A DNA stretch of 14,510 nt, from positions 1 through 14,510 of the forward strand of contig JAFZOV010000063.1 of assembly GCA_017550445.1 (NCBI GenBank). The letters run 5' to 3'. How positions within the stretch are numbered: position 1 is the stretch's first letter; every line of letters begins with the position of its first letter. The notes beneath the pieces were generated by a model. It was given only the letters and a program-made list of their open reading frames with translations, was not told where the DNA came from and ran no database searches. The DNA comes from Fibrobacter sp. (GTDB taxonomy: Bacteria; Fibrobacterota; Fibrobacteria; Fibrobacterales; Fibrobacteraceae). Below, in pieces: positions 1-10,500 of the stretch. The position numbers were made by a program, and so were the translations under genes.

Positions 1-2
1 CC

Positions 3-311
3 TTCGACGCTGCCGCCTGTATCGGTTGCGGTGCTTGCGTGGCCGCTTGTAAGAATGCTTCTGCAATGCTCTTCGTCTCTGCTAAGGTTTCTCACCTCAG
101 CTTCTTGCCGCAGGGCAAGGTCGAGGCGAAGAAGCGCGTGCTCGCCATGGTCGCCCAGATGGACAAGGAAGGATTCGGCAACTGCACGAACCTTTACGAA
201 TGCCAGGCCGCATGCCCGAAGGGTATCACCGTGGATTACATCGCCAAGATGAACCGCGAATACCTCGGCGCCACCGTGACCTACGCCGAAAAGGTTTACG
301 GAAAAGACTAA
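3..311 (+). CDS. sdhB: Succinate dehydrogenase/fumarate reductase iron-sulfur subunit, C-terminal part (5' truncated by window edge)
   Basis: This is the last 102 residues of the iron-sulfur subunit of complex II, which passes electrons between the flavoprotein SdhA and the membrane quinone site. The frame is open from the window edge to TAA at 309-311. The cysteine pattern is diagnostic: a CxxCxxC cluster (Cys codons at 18, 27 and 36) with a fourth Cys at 48, then Cys codons at 183, 201 and 213, the last followed by Pro-Lys-Gly. These are the usual ligands of the [4Fe-4S] and [3Fe-4S] centres. The text around them ([35 protein letters not shown]) matches the SdhB type found in Bacteroidetes, Fibrobacter and related anaerobes, where the enzyme often works as a fumarate reductase making succinate. 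The N-terminal [2Fe-2S] domain is missing here, but a matching N-terminal piece lies at the far end of the window. FrdB cannot be separated from SdhB by sequence alone. Confidence 0.93.
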   Translation, partial: FDAAACIGCGACVAACKNASAMLFVSAKVSHLSFLPQGKVEAKKRVLAMVAQMDKEGFGNCTNLYECQAACPKGITVDYIAKMNREYLGATVTYAEKVYGKD

Positions 312-326
312 CGAGGCGAGTGAAGC

Positions 327-434
327 GGTCGCCAAGCGTGCTTGAGCGACCATTTCCGAACCGAAGTTGTCTGCGCTTAAGCCCGTAGGGCACAAGCGCC
401 AGGACTAATTAGGAACGGGCGTTCGCGCCATTCC
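327..434 (+). other. Three successive strong hairpins downstream of sdhB
   Basis: Three inverted repeats lie in a row in this gene-free stretch. The first (327-351) pairs GGTCGC with GCGACC and CAAG with CTTG, with one bulged A. The second (373-399) is nested: GCGCTT pairs with AAGCGC outside, and GCCC pairs with GGGC around a GTA loop. The third (412-434) pairs GGCG with CGCC around a TTCG loop, flanked by GGAA and TTCC. None is followed by a T tract, so they are not terminators alone. They could protect the 3' end of the sdhB message or be decayed interspersed palindromes. Confidence 0.6.
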
Positions 435-435
435 C

Positions 436-474
436 GATTGTCATTGCGAGGAGCCGTAAGGCGACGAAGCAATC
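436..474. repeat. Interspersed palindromic repeat of the ATTGCGAGGAGC...GACGAAGCAAT type
   Basis: GATTG at the left and CAATC at the right frame an imperfect palindrome: ATTGC (443-447) pairs with GCAAT (469-473), and GCC (453-455) pairs with GGC (460-462). The wording closely resembles a small palindromic element seen in many copies in unrelated bacterial genomes (recalled, not searched). It sits between sdhB and its terminator, where such elements often lie. Genome-wide copy number cannot be seen from this window. Confidence 0.55.
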
Positions 475-489
475 ACAAACCAGCATTAC

Positions 490-522
490 AAAAAGGGCCC
501 GCAGCAATGCGGCCCTTTTTTT
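490..522 (+). terminator. Rho-independent terminator after sdhB
   Basis: An A tract and GGGCC arm (490-503) pairs with TGCGGCCC plus T's (508-520) around a GCAA loop, with one bulged C. Seven T's (516-522) follow. The A tract before and the T tract after the stem would let it work in both directions. It separates the sdhB transcript from the three-gene operon downstream. Confidence 0.88.
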
Positions 523-605
523 GCGTTTTAATCAAAGAAAAAAAGTCGATTTCGCTATTTGAGACTTTATTCGTATTCCTCGGTGGGAATCGTCCGCCTC
601 CATAC

Positions 606-634
606 TTGATTTTGTACAAAATATAGAGTATATT
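606..634 (+). promoter_or_regulatory. Putative sigma70-type promoter of the three-gene operon
   Basis: TTGATT (606-611) and TATATT (629-634) are spaced by exactly 17 bases in an AT-rich stretch, after the sdhB terminator and before the first Shine-Dalgarno site. Transcription would start near 641, giving a leader of about 65 bases. The boxes are inferred by eye. An alternative -35 is TTGTAC at 612-617, but its spacing to the same -10 is too short. Confidence 0.55.
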
Positions 635-638
635 TACG

Positions 639-654
639 TGTGATTGTCGTCACA
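639..654. promoter_or_regulatory. Perfect CRP/FNR-family type operator (TGTGA-N6-TCACA)
   Basis: TGTGA (639-643), six bases, then TCACA (650-654) is an exact copy of the classical CRP consensus. The symmetry extends one more base on each side (GTGTGA/TCACAC, 638-655). It overlaps the expected transcription start, centred about 6 bases downstream of it, a position that would favour repression over activation. No regulator gene is present in the window, and it could instead act as an RNA hairpin in the leader. Confidence 0.45.
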
Positions 655-657
655 CAT

Positions 658-674
658 CCCGAGCTGTTTTCGGG
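658..674 (+). other. Small hairpin in the operon leader
   Basis: CCCGA (658-662) pairs with TCGGG (670-674) around a 7-base loop, 15 bases before the Shine-Dalgarno sequence. No T tract follows, so it is not a terminator. It may affect leader stability. It could be chance. Confidence 0.3.
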
Positions 675-689
675 CTTTGGATTGGTGGC

Positions 690-698
690 AAAGGAGGT
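690..698 (+). promoter_or_regulatory. Strong Shine-Dalgarno that fixes the lipoprotein start
   Basis: AAAGGAGGT ends 7 bases before ATG at 706, a near-perfect match to the anti-Shine-Dalgarno. It decides the start at 706 over the in-frame GTG at 640, which lies inside the CRP-type palindrome and has no ribosome site. Confidence 0.85.
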
Positions 699-705
699 CT
701 CCCTT

Positions 706-1572
706 ATGATGGTTGAAATTAAAAGACTACTTATTGTTGCCTTGACTACGCTTGCTTGCGTAAGTATGTGGGGGTGTTCAAGTGTCTGGGATGAGAGTGA
801 AGAGGATGTCTCTAGAACACAGTTAATTGGTTATTCCGGCGATTCTCTTGTCGTTTATATAGAAGAGAAGAAAATAGAGACTTGTCTTGCCAAACCCTTG
901 GGTGATGATTGTTCTACTAGGGAAAAGGGGACAAGAATTGTTGTAGATAATTTTTATACAGAAGAGAATGTCTGGAAAAGCGACAAACTGAGGAATCAGT
1001 ATGTTGTAAATGTTTATGACTTGGTGGATGACTCGACGGTGATTGAATTCGATAAAAGTAAAAGTCGTTTCTACAAGTGGACTTTAGGTAGGGGTTCTGA
1101 AGACTTGGGGTATTTTGAATGGGACGGCTGCAGTACAAGAGAGAAAGTCGGTTCAATTCGTCCTTGGGGCAATGGAAAATGGCGGCTTGTGGGGAGTACT
1201 GAAGATTGCGGCTACGCAATCGTGGATGTGGAGAAAAAGAAAATAACGGGTTATGAAAAACTGGATGAATTTGCGGAAGGCTGTTCTGATTTGTGGATTC
1301 ATGAAGGGGCTAAGTATTGTGTGGGTGTGTTTGAAAAGGATACGATCATCTCGTATTATGAACGCTATCAAGATGGAATTTTTTTGAAAGATGAAACGGG
1401 CGTTAAAGATTCGTTGTGGACGTATGAATTATTTGATGGTGGACAAGCTATGAATCCCGTTTTGACTTTTATGAATTCTTATGTGATGCTTGATATAGGA
1501 ACGTTGAATCGTAATTTACTAAAAATTGATTTTGAAGAAGGAAAACTGTTGTTTTGGAGAAAAGTCCGATGA
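706..1572 (+). CDS. Predicted lipoprotein of unknown function, first gene of the operon
   Basis: The product has 288 residues. It opens with a charged start (MMVEIKR), a hydrophobic stretch (LLIVALTTLACVSMW) and a Gly-Cys at 23-24 followed by SS, which reads as a type II signal peptide with Cys24 as the lipidated residue. The lipobox is loose (M-W-G-C, with Trp at -2), so lipidation is likely but not certain. The mature part (about 265 residues) is rich in Asp, Glu, Lys, Tyr and Trp and contains several Cys. Short beta-strand-like repeats such as 'WKL' and 'YGYAIVDVEKKKITGYEKL'-style turns suggest a beta-propeller-like or beta-sandwich fold, but no family was recognised. It overlaps the giant gene by 4 bp (ATGA), so the two are translationally coupled. 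A role in anchoring or exporting the giant protein is inferred from this alone. It is AT-rich, like the start of the next gene. Confidence 0.8.
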   Translation: MMVEIKRLLIVALTTLACVSMWGCSSVWDESEEDVSRTQLIGYSGDSLVVYIEEKKIETCLAKPLGDDCSTREKGTRIVVDNFYTEENVWKSDKLRNQYVVNVYDLVDDSTVIEFDKSKSRFYKWTLGRGSEDLGYFEWDGCSTREKVGSIRPWGNGKWRLVGSTEDCGYAIVDVEKKKITGYEKLDEFAEGCSDLWIHEGAKYCVGVFEKDTIISYYERYQDGIFLKDETGVKDSLWTYELFDGGQAMNPVLTFMNSYVMLDIGTLNRNLLKIDFEEGKLLFWRKVR

Positions 1573-4500
1573 AAAGATTTTTGTTGGTTATAGTAGTGAT
1601 GACTATGCTTGTGTACGCGAAGCCTATGGAAAGCATAGAACGCTACAATATAATACTTGTTCATGGTGCTGCGGATAGTTTGTCGGGTGTTGATTGTGAA
1701 GCCTCCGATTTGAAGGCTCCTTTTGAGTATTATACGGATTCAACGAGTGATTTTGGTCGAATTGATGGCTATCTCAAAGAAGGACTTTTGGATGATAGCC
1801 GTTCTACTGCGACTGGTATGATAAAAACACTCCCGGATTGGATAAATGATAAGATTCTTGACGGCGAGCGAAAAGATCGGTTTGGAATATATCTGAATCG
1901 TCCTTTTGTAAACCCTGCGAATACGCCTGTAGTGAATGGAGGTGAAATTGGTAATCGAGGGTGGAAGGGAAGAGATGAATGCAATGTTCGTCGCTCTCTG
2001 ACGGAAGAAGCCGAAGAAATGCGTTTGCGAGGAAGAAATAAGTTGATTTTAGATCGAACAAATCCTCGAAATTATAGAAACTATACACTCATTGACTCCA
2101 TTGGCTTCCATGCTCACCGTAACATTCTTATCGCACATAGTATGGGCGGTCTTGCCTCGCGTGAGTATGTACAAGGGGATGGCTACAACGGTGATGTTGA
2201 CAAGGTAATCACGTTAGACAGCCCTCACAGAGGGACATATTCGCTTGATGGCTTGTTGGAGTTAAAGCGTTGGGTGATACATCCTGTGATAAAAACGGCT
2301 TCAGAAATGTTTGTGTGGGGGTTAGCGTCTCTTCGGCTCAAACTATTTGATGCGACTGCTTTGCCTGCTCTGACTACAGCTGCAGTCTATACAAATTTTG
2401 GAAATGCTTTTGTCGACATGGTTGTTGATTTGGCGCTAGGTTATGGCTTTAAAAAAGAAGACCCTCTTGTTAGATATATTCGTCCTGGTTCAGATGCGTT
2501 AACAGAACTTAATAGCAAGGAATGGAATGATAATTCTCCTATGTATCGTGTTCTGTATGGTGTGGGTGGGCTTACTTTTGGTTCGCCTTATGAATATGGG
2601 CAGTATTATATATCTTTCGCCATTCCAGATGCAATTGTTGCTCCGATAAAGAATATCATAGCGCAAACATCCCATACGGAAATTGATAATCCCGCCTATT
2701 ATAACAATATCGTCGGATCTGCGACCTTGGGTATGCTGGGTGGTTTGCCACTGACGGATCAAGGAAGTATTTTGATTCCGCATTGGTCTGGTGCTGGCGA
2801 AAATGTATCTGTATTTGACTCCCCTAGAGCGGATGTTGTGAAAGTACCTTTTGCAGCGAATGAAAATACCAATCAAGGCGGAATTCAGGCTCTGTCAATT
2901 TCGTTAGCTGCATTTACGGCATTGGCGTTGGCAAATGCTATGGATTTGCTCTCACCAGGATCATCCTATCCTGTACGAACTGCTATTGCGTTAACTGCAG
3001 CATATTCGCTGGCTGCGTATGCGATTCCTTCTACAGTTGCTGCAATAGAAGATATGACGGAAAATCATAGAAACCCTTCGCAAGATTATTGGCAGGAAAA
3101 GCAGAAATCGAAGAAGAATTCTTATACGAAAATTTCTGGTGACTCGGAAAGTGTTGAGTCATATCTGCTAGAGGATTTCCTGTACGAAAAACCATTTGTT
3201 AATTTGTCTGTTCATAATGACAATGACTGGACTGAATCTGTCGATTCGACAAAGATGGACTCTTTGGGATTGTATGGTACTAAAGGCAGTCTTGCGGTTC
3301 TGTCTATGAAAACAACCCGTGGAAATCCTCTTAAATTTACGGGTCAAGCGGATTGGGGAAAACTTGGTGTGAAAACAGAGAGATGGGAACGAGTTGATGG
3401 ATTGGATACGAATAACAATCTAAAAAAGAATTCAGTCCCCATCCGTCATGTTGAACGTTACGAAGTTCCTGCGATTACCGTTGAAGATTGGATTGAAAAG
3501 TACTCGTTCGTCGTTGATGACCTGATGCCGCATCGGTTGCGTCAAATTCGCATGAACTTCAACTTCCAGGAAGAAATCGCTTGGGAGTGCGATATTACGA
3601 AGGATAGCGATGCCGCCGATGCCTGTGCTGTTTACAAACGCTCCGGTGGTGGCTCTTGGGATAATCCTGTAATCATAGTGGATTCTGCGGATGTTAATGG
3701 AAGCAGGGTGGAGACTAGGCGCGATACGATAGACAAGGTTCCCCATCCCGTCAAGAAAAACGGCCAGTTTGATTTTATCGCGACTGATTTCTATAGAAAT
3801 CTTCTCGCCATACAGAAAGACAACCAGAATACGGTCACGATTTCGACGGTGAACAAGATCGGTCTTTCCAATACGCAGCGATTCTACTACCTATTCAAGG
3901 CAACGGCGAATAAACTTGACCCTGTATGGCCTCAACATGACGTTGTCCTGAATAAAATACGGGGATTCAAGGCCTACGCAAGTGCCTTGGGCTATCAGGG
4001 CTTCAAGGCGGATTCAGCGAAGGACTCGATTGTGTTGCAGTCCGTGGATACGGTCATAACCTACCCGTTGCGCGACATGAACCGTGAAGTCCAATGGTAC
4101 TTTGATTCATCGCTGATTGCATCCGGTGCAAGCGATTCCGGTATCGTTTACGATTCCTCGAGTGCCTACTTTGCTTCGAGTCACACCGACGAGAATCCGC
4201 ACGAGGGTGAATACCTGTGGACGTTCTTCGTCGACATCAAAAACATTGCCGACACCGTGTCCAAGGATTCCTCGAACACCTACGAGGTGCCGTTTAAAGT
4301 TGACAGGACCCCGCCGGAATTCTCTCTGAAGAGTGAAGGCGAACTGATTAATCCGAATAAGAATCCGTTCGTCGCGCGTTTCGCATGGACCGGCCATGAG
4401 CCCGCTCCCGATATCCGCGCGATGCGGCTTACCTTGAAAAAGATGGACGGCGATTCCTTGAACCGTTGCAAGACCCGTGTCGCGGATTTTCCGGCAATGG

Positions 4501-7500
4501 CCGATGTGGCCTCGAAGGAATTTGCAATACAGTGGAACAGCGTCACGCGGGATTCTATTAGAAGCAAGGGCGACGGGAAATACTGTATCGAGGCCTATGC
4601 TGTGGACTACGCCGTGCCCGACAGCGCCGTTTACGGCAAGATGGTGAGCCTTGTAGAGGCAATCAGCGCCCATCCGGGGAATATTGCGAATACCCTCTGG
4701 CCCGATTCGAACGACTTCGTTAATTCGTCTGTCGAATTTGACAGTTTCTTTGTAGATACCAAGGCGCCGGCTATGAGCAACGGTGCGCTGGCTGGCTATT
4801 CTCCATCGGTTTCCATATATTCGAAACTTCCCCGTCCCGCTCGCAAAGGTTCGTATGCCTATGCGACGGAAGATAGCCTGTTGAAGATTTCTTATAAAAT
4901 CACGGAACCTCTAAATGGACGAAAGAGTGCGCCGGTGACTGTCGCCTGGAACTTTATCCACCTGGGCGATACCACGAAGGTTGACCATGCGGGCGATTCC
5001 GTATGGGTGGATTCGATTGGCGTGCTGGATTCTTCTTGGACGGAAATGTCTGGCATGCGTCTGGAAGATGGTGATTACAGAATCCGGGCTGTTATTCGTG
5101 ACGCCGCCGACAATGATACCGTTTACGACTTTACAGATACCCTGCGCGTCGACAAGACTGCGCCATATATCGAGAGCCTGGTGAGCACGAAGCTTGTCTA
5201 TCCGGATTCTTTCACGGATTTTTCGGCGACAATATCTGCCGATGAACGCCATGATGTTGCCTCCAACCGCACTGGGATGCGTTGCCATTATCGTATAGGC
5301 GGCTGCGGAAATACGACCGGCTGGAAACTGATTCCTACGGCAACCTCGAAATACGACTCCGTGAAGTTCAAGATTGATTCCCTGGAAGGCCGTCATGGCA
5401 AGTGCTATCTGGAAGCCGCCTGTATCGATGCCGCCGGAAACACAACCGTCAAGACGGACTTGTTCTACATGGGTGAACGAACCCCTGTGATAACCTCCCC
5501 GTACAATGGCCGAACGACTACGAAACTGGTCGCCATTACGGGTATCGCGCCACCCTACAGACTTGTAGATTCATTGAATACAATCTATCGGTTGCGCTAT
5601 GCCCGCGTCGATTCGCTTGGTACGGACAGCGTGCTTGTTTGGGAAACCTCGGGAATTTCAGTAGTTTCGGCCCTGCAAAACGAGAAGTCCCGGAATGTTT
5701 CCAGGGTCTCGCAGAGCAACGATGCCGTTTTGGGATACCTCGACCGTAATCTCGGAAATGATAATTATCTTGAAGGGACGTACATTATCGAATTGGGAAC
5801 CTGTGCTGCTGCGGCCGATTCCATTTGTGTTGACGGTCCCGATTCCCAGTGGGTGACTGATACGGCGTGGGTCGATTTGGGGATGATAGATTCTGCGGGC
5901 GTAAAACACCATTTCGTAGTCAATCCGAAAGACAGTCTAACTGTCGGCAAGGATACGCTGGATGTTTCCCTGCATTTCTCGGGACAGTTTAATAGCAGCT
6001 GTTTGATGCGTGTGTACGCCAAGGATGCCGCGGGCGTAGGTATGTTTGATGAATCTGTCTCCAAGGCCTGGCGCAATCCGTACTTCGGTGCTCCGAATGA
6101 TACTTCCTCTGGCAAGTCCGCCGTGTGGTTCTACGAGCAGGAAGACGGCTATCATCTTCAATGGAGCGGCCTTGCTGCCGGTGACACATTGGCTGTAACA
6201 TACGATTCCCTTGGTTTCGGAGCTCCTTGCGAAGGACCTGATGGGAACAATGCGCAAAATTGTGAAATGCGGCCCCTTGATTACAGTATGGCTATATTGC
6301 CGACGTCGTCGGGGCAGTATTTCGAGGATTTTCCGGAACTGGTGCCGCTTTCCTCTGCAAACCGTAAAATGCTTGTGACGGGGAGCAAGGGCCATATATT
6401 GATGACCGCGACAAGGGCTTTCCATGTATCGCTTGCGAACGCATTTGCCGACACGGTGTTGCCGAAAATAAAGGTCTATTTTGCCGATAAGACTGATGAC
6501 GGTTTTTATTGGATTGCAAACGGGCTGGTCAGTAGCGATACGCTCAATCCGCTCCTGACCGGATGGACAGTCAATCCGCGGACATACGGTCTCAATTTCA
6601 AATGGGACGGCATCCCGGAAAACGGCATGTATCCGGCAGAAGGGACGATGACGATTTACGCCGAAATTACGGAAAACGTCGCGAACAATCCGCACGTAAT
6701 CAGGGATTCGGCTAAGGTCCGCGTAAAACTGCCCGAACTCGAGATTGTACTTCCCGATACCACCTTGCCTGACCTTATGCTTATGAAAAAGGATTCTGCA
6801 CTTGTCTGTGCCGATGAAACGACCCCAGATAGCTTGTGTGAACAGCGTGCATTCAAGCTGGGGTCCATGGTGGCGAAGTATGGCGTCAAGTACAGGGATG
6901 CCAAGGTAATGGCGTGCATCGTGGATGCCTCCGGCGCTTGTATAGCGGTGCTGCAAGACACGACGGAAATAAAGCGGGCTAATGTGAGTGACAGTGCCTA
7001 TCAAGTCCGCTGGGATGGAAAAATCTCTGGAACATCGGTTGCGGATGAAGGGGTGTATACGTTGAAAATAACGGCGACTCCTGTAGATTCTTCCAAGGCG
7101 CCATTTCCGGCAATAGCGACATTCCGTGTAAAGTATGCAGAAACCATGAGGGACCTGTCCCCCACGTATCCCAAGGACACTAACAATACGGTTCCGGCAA
7201 TCTATGTTTCCGAAGCCAATCCCGATTATGGAAATCCCGGAATGTACCGGTACGAACCTACGGCAGATTACCTGGTCAAGGCCAATATCGGTGGGTGGAA
7301 ATTGCCGGATTCTTCGCTTGTTGACGGAATTCCTCTGAAGGGCGAAATCTCGGGGACGCAGAAGATACTCAAATACGAACCGAAACGCTTTAGCCTAGCG
7401 ATAAAGAGGCATAGGAAGGAATTGAAGCTGGTTATTATGGCAAAACTGGATGTTGCAACGGTATATGCGAATTGTCCTGGTGAAGGTGTCCATGAAGATA

Positions 7501-10500
7501 ATGATAAGCGAATATTTTATTATCTTCGAAAGTTTACGTTTGATGAAGCCAATAGAACAGCATCCTTTGATATTAACAAACATATAGGCGATATCGGCAG
7601 TGGCAGAGGGTTGTCGGGAAAAAGATATAACTATCTAACCCTTTATGCGTTCCTTGATAATCAGGTAAAAGAATATGCCAAAAAAGATGGAGTAGAAACT
7701 ATTCCCATAGATACAATCCAGATAACTCCTGTATGGAAAAAAACTTTTTCCTTGCCTATGCAGTCGGATGACAATAGGTATAGCAAAGACACTGTTCCAT
7801 TTGTTTTTGAACAGGCTTTTGTCGGTTGCCTCGTTGTTGATGATAGCACGACCTGTGTTTATGGGCCTAGCGATAATTTGAACAACACTAGTGGATATGA
7901 CCCCAACAAGAAACTGTTTAATGTGTTTTTGAATCCTATTGATGGCGTTTTTTATTCCGGTATGGGAGAGGTCCATAATGATTGCTGGTTTAATGATGCT
8001 GAACGTAATGAACGGATAAGGTTTAATCTTTCTTTGGAAATTCCCGATACGGCTTATTGGAATGCTTCTTTCGGCATGGATAACCTTGTAAATCGCACGG
8101 TTCGCTTCGATCATACGAACAAAACTATTTTTGGAGAAGGAAATAACGGCTACCTGAAAGCCCTTGATTCTTATGGTCGGATCGGCGTCGGTAACTATTA
8201 CGATGGGAATACGTGGAAAAAAGACAAGACCTATGGACTCTTGACGCCCTTTGAAGTCCAGTATCTGCCGATGTACCCCGCATCGGTAATGGGTGGTGGT
8301 GAGAATACGTTCCTGTTTGCTGACGAGGATTCGGCCCATATGCAGGACGCCCGCTTCGATTTGCACTTTTATAGTCCGCGCTATGATCTTGATTATTTCC
8401 AGGTTGCAGTTGTTGGTGGGGCAGGGTTACAAGGTTGTACCCCTATCGTAAATGCAAATTTCAAAAGGAATGACGACACTACTAGTAAATGTGTCTTATA
8501 TGCAACAAGCAATGACATGGCTGTAACGAATACTCCATATTATTCAGGGGCTGATTCCGTTGCTTTCTATGTGGCTCGCAATAAAGCTATGGGCAGTGTT
8601 GCGGTTGATTCGATAGACTATCCTGCTATGGTAAATTGGCGAATGCAGAAAACGGATTCCTGTCTAGCACAGGGACAGAATTGGGATTTTGTGAACAATG
8701 GTTCGAACCTTTGCTACAAGTACTACGACTTTGGTTCGCGTGCGCACTACTATTACGGGGATTATTCCGACTCTGCGTGGACTGCCAGAATGGTGCGTGG
8801 CGATAGTGTCATTAAAAACATGGTGAACTCGCCTGAAATTATAGGCCTAAAGTCGTTGGAAGTTCGTTTCAGGGATAGTGCCGATGTCTCTAAATTCGGG
8901 GACAAGAAGCTTGAATTCCCTGTCCAACTTTCGTCGCGGAACTTTGATGCCGATAGCAGTCGATTCTTTGTGAAATTTGATTCCGTTACAACGGTGCTCA
9001 GCAATCTCGTCGGTGATAAGGTCGATGCCACAATAAGCAACTTGAGGGTTGATTCAGCTAAGATTTCGGGTGGTATCTCGTCAATTAGGTTGTCTGCCAC
9101 CAACGATACCCTATATGTCAAGGCAGATTCGCTTAAGGAAGATATAATTTACCGAAAATCCGAAGATTCTCTTGCGATAACACCTGTGCGCCCGAATAGC
9201 GTATCTTTGTCAATGAAACGCCTGTATAGAAATGACGACGAATGGGTTAAAAATGTTGTTGTAAATTCTGCTGTGTTGGAACAACTGGACTCGAATAAGC
9301 ATTCTCATTTGAATGTTTTGGGCGATTATCCTAGTTCCTCGGATATGACAATCGCATTCAAACCTGTTGATTCTGTGACAGTCAAGCGTCCGAAGGAACT
9401 TGTGGAAATGCGCGCTTACTTGAAGAAAAATATTAAATATCAGGTTGCATATCTGAATGACAGCTCCTTCTATATTATTCCCAATTCGAAGCTTGATTCC
9501 AGATGGAAGGATAGTATTTGTATAGGTGAAAATGGAAATGAAGGCTGGTATCGCCTGGGCTGGTTCGATGTCAACAAGTTGCAGGGAAACACCCAGTTTA
9601 TGCTGCTGTGGGGGGATAGCCCTGCGTATAATTTTGTAGAGTTCAAGATGATTGTCGGACGTGCCGTAAAACCCTTTGATAGTCGGACTGTCAAGTCCCT
9701 GTTCGAGGATGCCAGTGTCACATTCCCGAAAAATTCGGTCGATACCGTCAAAAATGTCACAGTCAGAACAGTCGAAGCGTCGGACTACTCGTTTGATGTA
9801 TTCAACAACCTGGCTCTTAAGGGCCCGATTGTAGAAGTTTTGCCGAGAATGACGTTTGCCGACACTTCCGCTCTCCCGCGTATACAGATGAAGATAAGCC
9901 GCGAGGAGATGGTTGCAATGCGTGCAACCCCGCAGACGGTAAGATTGTACAAGGTAGATTTCACGGGCAAGAGGTTTGTCCCGTTACAAAACGCTCTCTA
10001 TGGGTTCCTGAATGCAGACGGAAGCGCCGTTATGGATGGAGCTGACACGTTAAAATGCGATGAAAGCAATAAAATGACAAAAATGGATTGCGCGGGGAAT
10101 GACAGTACTTGGGCCTACCTGCTGATTTCCGCCGAGACAAGAACTTTCTCCGTGTTTACGGCGATGGCTTCCGCTATTGCGGAAACTCCGAGCTTCAGCG
10201 TGACTGTCCTGCCTGAAATTGCCTCGACTGCGAACCGCACGGTCCGTGTGGACGGCATATCGAGATTTAGGTTGTACGTAGATGATGATTCGCTGTGGGC
10301 CAACCGTGGTGATGCTACTCTGCCGGACACTCTCGCCTTTACTGCGGATTCCAACGGTTTTGCCCGAATCGCCTTGCCTTCCCGCAGTAACGCCATTGAT
10401 ACAAGTTATGTATTCGTAGTTGCCCTTGGCGAACCCGATGCGGAAGGAAATATGGAAGAACTCCCTGCAGCTCCGGCAGTGGCTCGTGCTTTGACTGTGA

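Noticed and set aside
438..626. Open frame of 62 codons after sdhB
   Set aside because: It runs through the palindromic repeat and the terminator, has no ribosome site and resembles no known protein.
640..705. Upstream extension of the lipoprotein gene to GTG at 640
   Set aside because: It would start inside the CRP-type palindrome at about the transcription start, with no ribosome site. It would also put 22 extra residues before a good signal peptide that follows a perfect Shine-Dalgarno.
1554..1568. TTG start for the giant protein at 1554
   Set aside because: It overlaps the likely ribosome site. ATG at 1569 has correct spacing and the usual ATGA coupling, and it begins directly with the signal peptide.
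5937..7004. Minus-strand open frame of 355 codons
   Set aside because: It lies opposite the giant gene, is rich in His and Arg as expected of an antisense shadow, and has no recognisable domain or ribosome site.
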